Positions 43,103 through 54,799 are shown, counted from the first letter of the stretch. The stretch is DNA of 64,000 bases from Kitagawia praeruptora (GCA_037693485.1 CM075348.1:36698501-36762500), one strand, 5' to 3'. Made by a program: numbers and translations. Notes: generated from the sequence alone by a model not told the origin.

Positions 43103-45493
43103 CTAAATCGGGAGTACCTGCCCCCCGACTCCATCAACTCTTAGTGCGGACACATAACAACTTCTTGCCATCTTCTGGTCACCTTTCTGTTCTCTAACAC
43201 CATTCCTGGTTGGAAACTTAATCTTCATGTGATAGGTGGAGGCAACAGCCTTGAACGCATGAAGCCCAGTCCTTCCAAGGATTGCATTATAGGTCGAGGT
43301 TGCCTTAATTACCAGAAAATTCAACATCTGAGTAGCCTCCCTAGGTTCTTGACCGATTGTCATGGGCAACTGAATAGTACCCTCAACTTTGGACTCAACT
43401 CCATTGAATCCGTAGATGGGCATGTTGGTCGGGGTCAGCTGAGAATCAGTGTATCCCATTTTCACAAAAGCATCATGAAACAAAATGTCAACAAAGGCTC
43501 CATTGTCTATCAAGACTCGCTTTACTTCTGAGTTTCCAATCATAGGGGTTATGACTAATGGGTCATCATGGGGGAACTTCACCCCTTCAAGATCTGAGTC
43601 GTCAAAGCCAATTGCCACTTCTGTCTTAGCACGCTTTGGGGCCTCTCCTACAATGTGCATCACTTCTCGAGCATAGGCCTTTCGTGAGTTGCGAGTTGTG
43701 CCGGCTGCCATTGGACCTCCCCAAATCATGTTGATAACTGGCCCACGGGGCTGTGTGCTTCGATCACGATTATTATCTTTTCTATCATCATCTCTCCTGT
43801 CATAATCCCTTCTTTGGGATCCACGATCTTCACCCTTAGTGAATTTATTTAGCTTCCCCTTACGGATTAAGAACTCAATCTCATCCTTCAACTGTCTGCA
43901 ATCATCTGTATCGTGTCCCACATCTTTGTGAAACCTGCAATATAAATCCTTGTTTCTCTTCTCGGGGTCTCCCCTAAGTGGTTTCGGCCATCGAAAGTCC
44001 TTATCCTTCTCGATATCCAATAGGATCTGGCTCCTTGGGGCATTCAACCTTGCATAGTCAGAGAACCTGGGTCCCAAACTCTTTTTTGGTGGAGAATCAG
44101 AGTCTTTGCTAGCTCGGGGATACTTGTCCCTAGCATCGTACTCCTGCTCTTGCTTTCGCTTCTTCGTGTCATTGTTACCCTGACCATTGCCTACTATGAT
44201 CTCCTTCTTCGTGCTATCCTCAGCTTTGATGTATTTATCAGCCCTTCGTTGGAGCTCAGCCATATTCTCAGGAGGATGCTTTGCCAAAGACCTCTTAAAG
44301 TATAGGTCGGTGGTGCCATGCTCCAAGGATACCATTGCCACCTTATTCTCCAAATCGGTGATGTTCAAAGTCTCCTTAGTGAACCTTTTAAGGTAGTCTC
44401 TCAGATTCTCATTCTTCCCTTGCACCACATACATAAGAGACGCAGAGCTTTTCTCATGCACTTTTCCGCTGATAAACTGGCTAACAAAGGCAGCACTTAG
44501 CTCCTTGAAAGAGCCAATTGAGTTTGCAGGCAACCGGCTGTACCATCTCTGAGCCATACCCGACAGGGTTTGAGGGAACGCCCTACACTTTAAGGCATCA
44601 CTTGCAGGCTGTAGCAACAGTGCGTTCGAGAATGTCCTGATGTGGTTCGCAGGATCACCTGTTCCATCATAGGCCTTAATTGTCGGCATCTTAAACTTCT
44701 TTGAGATGCGGACATTCATCACCTCCTCAGTAAACGGGGGCGTTGGATCATCAGGATCTCCAAGTGGCATCAAATCTTTGGGGTTGCCCCTAGGGGTTTC
44801 CACCCTTGTTGTTCTTCCAGTTGGGGCGTCAGCCCTCCTCTGTCTTCTTGAAGACTTCTCGAGATCTATAAAGGGAATCGGTCCAGAGGTTGGAGGAGGC
44901 TGAGTTTGGTTCAACCTAGCCTGTTCCCTAGCAATATCTTCCTTTATCCTTAGTATCTCGGCCTCGTGAGCCTTGATTCTCTCAGCAGCTGTTAAGGGGG
45001 GTCCATCATGGATAGTTTGTGTTCTCCTTCTTGGCTCTTTACTAGCACGTCGCCTTCTCGGTGCTTCATCACGATCATCATCAGTCGAGGATTCGTCAGT
45101 ATATGGGCCAGAGTAGTCAAGGTATTCTCGATCTCGGATCTGCAAGGCATGGCCACTAGGTCCAGGAGGGTAGTTAGGCAGGCCATACATCGGGTTGGTA
45201 TTCCTGGGGAGATCCGTAGTATGGATCTGTACTCCTGGCAGCGGGCAACTGGGATCAACTAGAGGAGAAACCAGCGTCTAAAGGGAGCTGGTTCCTTGAC
45301 TCGGGTAGATGACCAAAGGTAATGTCCCCTCGGTATGGGGATTCGTCCCTAGAGGTTGAGAAACCTGAGTTTGAGTGATCGCCCCTGTGGCTGGGGGTAC
45401 CTGTTCAATGACAGGCGGAGCAGAGCTAAGAGGTAGAGCCTCGGTTGCGATTGGCTCTGTAGTGCTTAGTGTTGTTCTTCGTGTTTGAACCAT
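43103..45493 (-). pseudogene. Tat gag-protease
   Basis: Begins MVQTRRTT at 45493, 14 bp after the primer-binding site, and is cut by TAG at 45278-45280; it then continues in the same frame to TAG at 43103-43105, beyond which pol follows in frame. The retrotransposon gag domain (AYDGTGDPANHIRTF to LSGMAQRWYSRLPA) is in the middle, followed by an Arg/Asp-rich region and one knuckle (YCRFHKDVGHDTDDCRQLKDE). The protease has the lineage variant LIDNGAFVDILF and LGRTGLHAF. The stop at the gag-pol join could be a mutation or a natural readthrough site. Confidence 0.9.
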
Positions 45494-45506
45494 GGTTGAT
45501 GTCTTC

Positions 45507-45524
45507 GTCCCACAGACGGCGCCA
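45507..45524 (-). other. Tat primer-binding site (tRNA-Asp-like)
   Basis: Minus strand TGGCGCCGTCTGTGGGAC, 2 bp from the 5' LTR; the TGGCGCCGT start is shared with other plant gypsy elements. Confidence 0.85.
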
Positions 45525-45526
45525 AA

Positions 45527-46044
45527 TGTTGTGGAATGAAAACTAGGTTATGAATATAACGGCTGGGGTTTGTGTATTTAATGCTAGGGTGCGCAAGCTT
45601 CATGCTTTAATGGCTGCTCTCGTGCTCGTGGCTGGATCTGCCTTCACAAGATGCCTACGTACTTTGATGAATATCAAAGATCAAGCCAAAAAACGTAGTT
45701 CTAGGGTGAGGGGTCTGACCCTTTATATAGGCTGAGAAGCCTAAGAATTGTGATAGGGTTAGGTGACTTGGTGGGCAAGTCAGCCTTGAGGAAGGTTCTA
45801 GACTCCTACCTTGTAGGAGTCTGTTTCCTTATATGACTGTGTGCCTTGGAGGCTACTCTTTTAATAGATAACATCCTTATCTGACTTGTATTCCCCAGCT
45901 GTTAATTATCCCTAAATATTAATTACAAAATTAATATTTATTTAGGGTTTTTGGGCCACCTGGTGGGCTCCATGCTTGGACCATACTAGGTCTAATTAAT
46001 GCCACATTAAATATGTCTTTAGGGCTTACTTTTAGCCCATATCA
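45527..46044 (-). repeat. 5' LTR of Tat element
   Basis: 518 bp, same limits as 34838-35355; right target copy AATGT at 46045-46049. Confidence 0.95.
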
Positions 46045-46286
46045 AATGTTTAACCAATATCTTACAAATTTCAAATTTTGACCACTGGAATGTAAATATG
46101 AATTAAATTCAACCACAACTCTAAATTAAATATTAGAGACTTGAATTGAAAGTCTGCATATTCACCTTTAATTTATCCATATTTGGAATATATATATATA
46201 TATATATTTATAATGCAGAAATAATATTTATTTTTATCTAAAGATACATGACAACTATTATTATTGTCATATATTTTAAATATGGA

Positions 46287-46482
46287 AAATGCTAGTAACC
46301 CCAAATTGGTACCCAAAAAAATTCCCAAATGCCAAGTGTATGATGGTAATTGGTTAAAATAAAATGGGCCCCCATGCATTCACACCAACCTCCCCAATCA
46401 AATTTTTCCAAGCTGCCACATCATCTATGCCACATCATTTGGGAGTAATATTTGGGTACCAATTTGGGATACCTCGCATTAG
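46287..46482. mobile_element. MITE with CCCAAATTGGTACCCAAA arms
   Basis: Left AATGCTAGTAACCCCAAATTGG and inverted right AATGCGAGGTATCCCAAATTGG, each followed by CCCAAA and TCCCAAATG blocks. A relative is at 58522-58716. Target duplication not determined. Confidence 0.7.
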
Positions 46483-46849
46483 TCTTTAAATATTATGAAT
46501 GTGCTTAGCTTCTTTCCTTTTAAGAGGCAAAAGAAAGAAATGAAAATGATTAGCTAGTTGTATGATATTTGTGGCTGAACTGACAACGATTAATTAGACT
46601 CTTTCCATTGATGTTAAGTAGCATTAAAACCCGTGCAAGGTACGGATCATTAGCTTAAATTGTACTCCTATTTTTTTAATTAAATTATTCATGATCAATA
46701 TCGTTTGAAATATGTGATTGATTTTTATTTTCATAGAGTTCTTGTTACTGGCATATGTGGTTATAGTATACTTACTTAAATATGTTCAAGTTTATACTTT
46801 GGAAACTAATACGAGTAGTATTTGAAGGAATTTCTACATATGCGGAAGG
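46483..46849. other. AT-rich intergenic DNA
   Basis: No gene or intact element. A CCCGTGCAAGGTACGG-like weak hairpin at about 46632 is the only structure noticed. Confidence 0.4.
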
Positions 46850-48492
46850 TGTATAACAATTTATACGGTAGAATTCCTATATAATCATGCATATAGATCG
46901 TATTAAAATTTGAGAATTAAGAAAAAATACCTTAGCAAGCTTCCAAAACTTCAAGATCAGTTCTTATTCTTCACCTTGCAATCACTCCTCAGTGTGTGGA
47001 GTGCTCTAATGGTATCCACCAAGAGAATTGAATGAAGAAGAGAAAATAGAAAGAATTTGGCTAATCTTTGTTTTTACAAGATTATAAATCTTGTAAATTG
47101 TTTTGTACGTACTTTGCTCTTCAAAACCTCACTTCTTATAGCCGTACTTCAGCTGAGAATATGCCATTCAAAGTGCTTGTCATGATGAACTTTAATTAAT
47201 TAATCATTTAATGATTAAAACACTTTTTAATCATTAATTCATTTTTAAACTCTTTAAAAATTATTCTCTCTATATATTCAATTTCTCAAATTAAATATCT
47301 AATTTATAATATTAAGAACTCTTTTTAATATATAATTATATATTTATAAATAATTAAATCATATTTAATTAATTATAAAATTATTTATTTATTTATTTCT
47401 TAAATAAATAATCATTAGCCAATATAAATAATTTCCTTCATCTTCAAACTTAATCTCTTTTATGGTGTGACCCTTTAGGTACATAATTATGTCGGTAGTA
47501 GAAATAAATAATAATAAACTATTTATTATTATTTATACGAATTACAATTAATTCGTTAAAATTAATTATCGTTATAATTAAATTCATTCTACATCGTGAG
47601 TGATACTTTTGAAGGTATGTCGCGACTATCCGAATAATATGAATTTATCGCTAGGAATATAGAACCTATTCAGTGACTGGTTACCGTACAATTAATTCCT
47701 TCTGCCCTAACAATATCCCGATTAAATACAAGGCATAGATCGCGTGTCAAGCCTATCTAATTTAATTATATGATTTCTTATTCCTTATGCATAGTTCATG
47801 TTAATGCAAATTAGAAACTACTTTCTAATTTCATTCACTCTGGCCATAGATTCATGAACTACCATATTAAGAATAGTATAGGATATTCACTTCCTTTACT
47901 GGAAGGGGTAGATCCTTTATCGATCGTTAACTATCTCCATATATAAATTCCAATGCCCAGAATAGAACTTATTAATTGCCCTTGAGACTAATGACTAAAC
48001 CAAAGCATTGTTCATTATATACAAGATGACTCTAACAATCTCAAGTCTAAGGATACTTGTACAACCATCACTATATGAACAATTACTGACACGTGAGTAA
48101 ACTCTATTAATTGTTCAAGTGATCGAGTCATGTTCAGTGAACTCATTCCCAATGAGCACCTACATACTAATTATAGTGTCACCACACAAATGCCTATGAG
48201 AACAGACATCCTTCAGAAGAAACAAGTATAGTATGTACCGATCTTTAAGGATTGACTAACTCCCAATTAGTTATCCTATGATCAGGAACAGTTTAAGTTT
48301 AGTGTTATCATCTTCTAGATCTCATTATAATTCTAGAAACTTTACTCTAAAGTATGGAACATCTTATTTACAACACTTTAAATAGATAAAGCCCGTGTCA
48401 AGACAAATATGTCTTTCACTGTTAATCATAAAACCTACTAAGATTACAAGAAGGTTTATCCTAACTCATCATCCATGATTGGATTTAGTACA
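46850..48492 (-). repeat. LTR-like segment of a copia-type element, probably solo
   Basis: On the minus strand the 1.6-kb segment starts TGTACTAAATCC and runs through long non-coding sequence. A TATA-like CTATAAGAAGTGAGG (plus about 47135-47150) is followed by a leader of CT-rich sequence (about 46960-47070), and an end near TTATACA. This is the look of a long plant LTR with promoter and R region. No coding, primer-binding site or partner copy is in the window and flanking bases do not match, so it is a solo LTR or truncated copy; boundaries are approximate. Confidence 0.4.
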
Positions 48493-49307
48493 CTTCTCTT
48501 TCAATCTTGATAGCAACTATGTAAGTTTTTAATTTTGTTGTGGGTCATAGAATATAATTTGAGTGTTCTATGGGTGTTGTCTAATTAAGAATATTTTTCA
48601 GAGCACCTACAATCCTAAACTTTCTTCAAAAATGATGCATCCATTTAGCTAGATCTCCAATAGTATTCAAGGTAGAAACTTAATAATCTTCAAGATGTTG
48701 CATTCTGATAGTGTAGGTTTCAGTCCTGATTCTAATTAAGAAATTCATAAATCTTCTAAAACGCTTCTCAGATCTTGCATTTTTACTTCTTAAAATTACA
48801 TTTCTAACTCTTTTATTTGTTTTATTCTAATTTCTTCATTTTAAGCATTCTTTGCCTTTATCTCTCTTCCGGTGTCTGTCTGACTTTCATTGAGTTACCT
48901 CCATAAATAATATATAATATATGATCCTTTTTTCCTAGAAAATGTCGTATTTTAAATTGAACATTGGCTAATTTGTATGTAAAAGGTAATGTGTTATTTG
49001 TAGGATTCATCTTTTTAAAGCCAAATATTTTTACGTCCCGAATAGTTTCACTACTAATTATTGTATCTTGTTTAGTAATATACAAATTTCATTTTACGTT
49101 AACACCTCAATATTTTTTACTCTAATATAGTGTTAGATAATATCCATTATATTAATTATAATATCATTTTATAACCCAATTGTGTATTTTACGTAATTCT
49201 TTAATCGATAGATGATAATCATTAAAGAGTCCATAGCTCATTTAAAATCAAGTAATATTTCATCAATATCACATACATACATATTATGTGTATTATTTAA
49301 AATACAT

Positions 49308-49392
49308 GTGACTGTATGGTCTAATGGTATGACCATGAAGATGCACCATTTAACTCGGTGATCGAAGTTCGATTACCATTGAAAATAATGCT
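49308..49392 (+). repeat. tRNA-like (SINE-type) segment
   Basis: A-box-like TGGTCTAATGGTATG and B-box-like AGTTCGATTACC about 45 bp apart, the spacing of a polymerase III internal promoter. Cloverleaf pairing is incomplete, so not a working tRNA. Confidence 0.4.
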
Positions 49393-49883
49393 TCTATATA
49401 TAAATAAGAACTTTGGGGTAATTTGGCGTTTTCAAATCAGTAATAAAGTACTTTAATTATTGACTTGATCTTATATTTAATATTTTTCATAAAAAAAACA
49501 TTATGCATTTCATATTTTTCTTTATATAAAGCTAGATATTGGCCCGCTTAAGCGGTACACACAATGGTATCATGTGTATTATTAAAAACACGTATAGATG
49601 AGTGCTTAGGTTGTTTAAGGGAATAATAGTTATATAGTAATTTTTATTATTATTATTATGTTGGTTATTATTGTTTTTACAATTTTATAATATAATCAAA
49701 CCATATATTATGTATCAATAATTGATATTTTGATATAATATATTATCGTTTAAATCAATAAATGTAAAAGTAAAATCATGACAAAAAATTCTTAATGTGT
49801 CGCAATAATTAAAATAATAGATATTTATTTCACTCAAACAACACATACATCCATCTATAATGTTTATGATTTAGAACATATGT

Positions 49884-49972
49884 AATTGAGTGGTGTAGTG
49901 ATAGAGAGATTTGTGAATTAACATGGAGATCCAAGATCAAATCCCACCAACTACAATTTTTTTTAAAAAATC
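49884..49972 (+). repeat. tRNA-like (SINE-type) segment
   Basis: GTGGTGTAGTGATAGAGAG (A-box-like) and GATCAAATCCCACC (B-box-like), followed by a T-rich run. Probably a tRNA-derived SINE relic. Confidence 0.4.
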
Positions 49973-50125
49973 GAGAATAGAATGATAAATTAGTAATTTC
50001 AAGAGATGAGGGGTAAATTGAACATTTCAAATGCATTAAAAAGTCTCACGAATTTTATCTTATATTGGTGTATTATATATATAATAGATAATAGATAGAT
50101 ATCTCGTTCTTGTGATTATTAGGTA

Positions 50126-50788
50126 CAGTAAAACCTCGTTAAATTAATACTCGATAAATTAATAACTCTTTAAGTTAATAATTTCTTTCGGTCCCAACTT
50201 GGGCCAGTTCAAAAAATGATCAATTTCGATAAGATAATAATATAATAATTTTTTTGAAAATCCTATATAAATATATGGTACCAATAATATTATAAATTAA
50301 TACTTCCTTTATAATCATAAAAATATATGTATCAGTCTTTTGTAAAATATGATTATAGGGTTCTCAAAATTTGAAACTATATGAAACTCATCTTTAACCA
50401 TCTTTGTTGTATCCAAAAGTTCGAATGTGGTGTTTTCGTAAAGCATTAAAAAGTTATTAATAAGTGTTTTTGATGTATTGGGTGCTTCTTCACGTGAAAA
50501 ACGTTCAAAAAATGTTGTTTCATCTTTGATATCATCTAAATATACATGAACATTTACTTTGAATCTAGCAAATATTCATTAAATTTGTAAATAATATATA
50601 TTGAATTAATTATAAAACATAAATTGTATAATTCATTCTATTTAAGTGTATATAATTGGAAATTAATTTTCTTTAATGTCAAAAATTCTCTATAAATTAT
50701 AATTATTAATTTAACGATTAATTAATACTTCTCTAAATTAATAGAATTCTCTGATCCCAAACTATATTAATTTATAAAGGTTTTACTG
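50126..50788. mobile_element. Emigrant/pogo-like element
   Basis: 663 bp, CAGTAAAACCTCGTTAAATT to AAGGTTTTACTG, flanked by TA (50124-50125, 50789-50790). Decayed pogo transposase-like C-terminal sequence is readable on the minus strand inside. Close relative of 51152-51824. Confidence 0.87.
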
Positions 50789-50946
50789 TACGTTGAATTT
50801 ACGCCTTGTTTGTCATCTTGAGGTCTTTCAGAAACAATTACGGCAAAGGAATCGATATTTAGAATTATTTATCAATTGAATTCTTCTAGTCAACAAGACA
50901 ACAAAGCTTGTCCCCTGACATAAGTTTTAGCAACTTACACATAACT

Positions 50947-51151
50947 TGCCCGTTTGGCAAAACTTTTTTTAAGGGATTATAAACTTATTTTCGGGTAAAA
51001 ATTTTATATTTTGATAAAAAAATTTTATACAAGTATTTAATGTATGTTTGAGATTCAAAAAGTTGCAAAAATAAGTTGGAATGTCAGGAATCTCTAACTT
51101 TGTTTTAAAATAAGTTGACTTATTCTGGAAAAAAGTTTCCCCAAACACCCC
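50947..51151. mobile_element. Short MITE with GTTTGG ends
   Basis: GCCCGTTTGGCAAAACTTTTTT at the left and TTTCCCCAAACACCCCC at the right form an imperfect inverted repeat of about 25 bp. It abuts the next Emigrant-like copy directly, whose left TA is lacking. Confidence 0.6.
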
Positions 51152-51824
51152 CAGTAAAACCTCGTTAAATTAGTATTCGATAAATTAATAATCTTTTTAA
51201 ATTAATAATTTTTTCCGGTCTTAACTTGGGCCAGTTCAAAAAATGATCAATTTCGATAAGATAATAAAATAATAAGATAATAATTTTTTTGAAAAACCCT
51301 ATATAAATATATGGTCCCAATAATATTATAAATTAATAATTCCTTTATAATCATAAAATATATGTATTACTCTTTTATAAAATATGATTCTAGGGTTCTT
51401 AAAATTTGAATATATATGAAACTCATCATTAGCCTTCTTTCTTGCATCCAAAAGTTCGAATGCGGTGTTTTCATAAATCATTAAAAAGTTATTAATCAAT
51501 GTTTTTAATGTCTTGAATGCTTGCAAAAACTTCAAAAAATGTTATTTTATCTTTGATATTATCTAAATATACATGAATCTTACATTGAATCTTGCTTATA
51601 CTCATTGAATTTGTAAAACAATATATATTGAATTAATTGAATTAAGTATAAAACATAAAATGTACAATTCATTCTATTTAAATGTATGTAATTGGAAATT
51701 AATTTTCTTTGATGTCAAAAATTCTCTGTAAATTAATAATTATTAATTTATCGATTAATTTATACCTCTCTAAATTAATGGAATTCTCCTATCCCGACTA
51801 TATTAATTTATAGAGGTTTTAATG
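51152..51824. mobile_element. Emigrant/pogo-like element, second copy
   Basis: 673 bp, CAGTAAAACCTCG to GGTTTTAATG. TA follows on the right (51825-51826), but the left flank is CC, so the left flank has been altered. A minus-strand remnant of pogo transposase (LINNFLMIYENTAFELLDA) spans 51535-51326. Confidence 0.82.
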
Positions 51825-51826
51825 TA

Positions 51827-52419
51827 GAATTAAACAACGAAATTAGGAAAGCCTCGTTTAGATTAATTTATTTTATTTGTAAGACAAAATATTTTAACTG
51901 TGCATATTGCCATATTGGATTGACTGACATCTATATAAGAGGAAAATTTATCATGAATTGAAAGAGAAAGAAAACTAGAAAAGAAACCAAAACGGTGGTA
52001 GTGTAAAAAAATAATACGCGCTTTTACCAGTGATCACCTCTCCGGTGCTCTCCCTAGCTTTAATTTCAAAAAAAAAATTAATATAAAATAACACAGCATT
52101 AGTCCCTAGAGCATGAATAAATTGACATTTAAGATTTTGTGATTCAAGATTTCAAGCCAAAATAAATACCCCGACGTTCCACCGACCACAATGCAACATG
52201 TTTTTTTGTTTGCTAGCTTTGTACCAATGTACGGGATAATTGATAAATATTATTTATTATTTATTATTTAAAATTTCTTTGATATGAAAATTCATTTTAC
52301 ATTTTTAATAATACTTAGTGTTATAATATGTAATATGCAATTATACATATTACTGGTATCAAGTATTATGAAATATCACTTCAGGTATTTATTTACCAAA
52401 AATACTAGGTTCAAAGTTT
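51827..52419. other. Intergenic DNA, no feature seen
   Basis: AT-rich without recognisable genes or element termini. Confidence 0.4.
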
Positions 52420-54070
52420 TTATTTGTAAAAATACTATCTCCTTTAATTAATTGCAATTTTACTAAACTAAGTTTCAAAATTGTAGAAATACTAGATCAA
52501 CCCCCTCCCCCTCCTTTCTTCCTTCCCAGCCGACTTTCAACATTTTTTTAAAAAAATATTTTTTTAAAGGTGTAGTTCTATTTTGGTGGATTTTGGGTTG
52601 CAACTAAATGCAACCACTTTCAACCACGACTTCAACAACTTTTTTTTTAAGATGGGGTGCTATTTTGGTGGATTTTGGGTTGCAACTAAATGCAACCACA
52701 TGCAACTTTTTTTTTAAGGTGGGATGATTTTTGTGGATTTGGGTTGCAAGGCCCCGCCAGAGGCCATATTCAACTGAATGCAACCACATTCAACTGAATG
52801 CAACCATATTCAACTGAAAGCAACCACATGCAACTTTTTTTTAAGGTTGGATGATTTTTGTGGATTTGGGTTGTAAGGCCCCGCTAGGAGGCATATTCAA
52901 CTGAATGCAAATTTAGTTGCATGTGGTTGAATTCAGTTGCAAATTTCAAGTTCCATTTTTCAGTTGTCATTTTCGACCTAATTTTTGAACTATATATATA
53001 GTTCAAAAAAGAGGTCGAAAATGACAACTGAAAAATGGAACTTGAAATCAGAAATTTAGTTGCATGTGGTTGCATTCAGTTGAATGTGGTTGCATTCAGT
53101 TGAATATGCCTCTGCGGGGCCATGCAACCCAAATCCACCAAAATCACCCCACTTTAAAAAAAAAAAAAAAATTGAATGTGGTTGCCCCTGCGGGGCCTTG
53201 CAACCCAAATCCACCAAAATATCACCCCACCTTAAAAAAAAAGAAGTGTTGAAGTCGGTTGAATGTGGTTGAATTAAGTTGCAACCAAAATATCACCCCA
53301 CCTTAAAAAAAAGTGTTGAAGTCGGTTGAATGTGGTTGAATTCAGTTGCAACCAAAATATCAGTTCACCTAAAAAAAAAGTGTTGAACTGGGCAGCCGGC
53401 TGGACAGGGGAAAGGGGTGCCCTAATTTCTAGTATTTTTGCAATTTAGAAACTTAGGTTAGTAAAATTTAGACCTGGCAATTTGGTACACGACACGCGAA
53501 CACGACACGAAACGACACGAAAAAATACGGATATGGGTTTTGATTTTTAGTACACGAAACACGAAAGTACACGAACACGAAATTACACGATAGATTTAGT
53601 GTCGGATATGGGTTTTCATTTTGGGTACACGAAAGTACACGAAATAAAGATGTTAATAATTTACTACTTATAGATTTTATGTATATATTAATATTTTTTT
53701 ATAAGGATATATATTTTACACAAAAATATACATATTTACAAGTTTTTATAGAGTTGTATTTATATTTATATATGGAAATGTAAAATATTTAATGTATATT
53801 TCATATGAATATAATATTTACTAATAAATTTTAACTAAATTTTATTTTTATTTTTATATAATATATACACGAAACACGACACGAAAGTACACGAATTCAT
53901 TTCGGGTGGATACGGGTTTCATATTCAAGTACACGAATCCTGTTTCGGGTGGATACGGGTTTCACCTTCAAGTACACGAAACACGAAAGTACACGACACG
54001 AAAGTACACGACACGATCCGATTGCCCGCTCTAGTAAAATTGCTAATAGCTATTCTTGACAAAAGTAAAT
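52420..54070. mobile_element. Large foldback element with repeated arm modules
   Basis: A giant imperfect palindrome centred at about 52995 (GAACTATATATATAGTTC). Arms match outward for about 550 bp. They are built of modules such as TGGATTTGGGTTGCAA, GCAACCACATTCAACTGAAT and TTTTTTAAGGTGGG, present two to four times on each side. Four GC words sit symmetrically at 52750, 52877, 53107 and 53183. The outer arms (CTAGTATTTTTGCAATTTAGAAAC and its inverse) are interrupted on the right by a hAT element. No coding. Confidence 0.8.
53469..54033. mobile_element. hAT-like MITE, 565 bp, with GTAAAATT duplication
   Basis: Termini TAGACCTGGCAATT and inverted TAGAGCGGGCAATC; perfect 8-bp target repeat GTAAAATT (53461-53468, 54034-54041). 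Many ACACGAAA/GTACACGA repeats near both ends, as hAT transposase-binding arrays. Inserted in the right arm of the foldback. Confidence 0.92.
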
Positions 54071-54797
54071 GTGCAAAAATTTATTTTTCTCCTTTATTTA
54101 TGAAAAAAGCCCTTTATTTTTCTATTTCATTAAATTTTATTAATAATTAATTACATGTTCTTTTTTTATTTTATCAAATTTTAATATACTATTTTTTTGA
54201 TAATTATTTATTAATATTTATAATAATTTAGTATTTTAATATCTTATATTTATCAACAAATAATTTTATTTTACACACATTTAAAAATAATTAACGATTT
54301 TTAATACACTCCTTTTTTTTACAATATTAACAATTGAAATTGATGAAATGTGTTTTATTAACATAAATTTAATTTTTATAATTTTTTATTTTATCTTTGC
54401 ACAAAATTTTATATTTTTATAATTTAAAATCAGTTAATTTTTAATGCCTTTCATTTTTTTCACTCAATAAATTTACTATATTAAAAATAATTATTTTTTG
54501 TATTTTTGGAGAAATTGATTTTTAAAAATTATTGGCATCTCTAATATCCCATCTATTATTCTGTGAAATAATATTCAAAATGCAATTTAAATATCTTTAT
54601 GTTTAGAATACGCTTTCAGATTCTAAAAATTTTTGTAAACATATAAATGCTTATATACATCTAAATGGAGTTTAAATAACAAAATTTGTAGCTTATTTAT
54701 CATTTATATATATAATGAACTTATTTATACATTATTAAATTATTTTTATAGTTATAAAGTTATTATGCAATAAATTAGTAGGTAGTAATAATTTTAA
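54071..54797. other. AT-rich intergenic DNA
   Basis: Very AT-rich; no gene, RNA or element boundary recognised. Confidence 0.45.
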
Positions 54798-54799
54798 TA

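Larger units (their letters stand above)
34838..46044 (-). mobile_element. Ty3/gypsy Tat-lineage retrotransposon
   Basis: An 11.2-kb element with two 518-bp LTRs (34838-35355, 45527-46044) and perfect 5-bp target repeats AATGT (34833-34837, 46045-46049). Primer-binding site and polypurine tract place its 5' end on the right. The gag-protease-RT-RNase H-integrase order is gypsy. A second, archaeal-type RNase H and an extra antisense ORF plus tandem repeats between integrase and the 3' LTR mark the Tat lineage. The LTRs differ at about nine sites by eye, all transitions, so insertion is recent. Four in-frame stops and a hAT insertion make it inactive. Confidence 0.93.
48493..50123. other. AT-rich intergenic DNA with two tRNA-like segments
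   Basis: No protein gene. The two tRNA-like segments at 49308-49392 and 49884-49972 are listed separately. The rest is low-complexity AT-rich sequence. Confidence 0.45.

Noticed and set aside
46620..46660. Possible second Helitron 3' end (CCCGTGCAAGGTACGG then CATTAGCTTA)
   Set aside because: Hairpin is imperfect, the end is not CTAG-like and no 5' end was found.
49308..49972. Candidate tRNA genes
   Set aside because: A- and B-box-like words exist but acceptor and anticodon stems do not pair; kept only as tRNA-like SINE relics.
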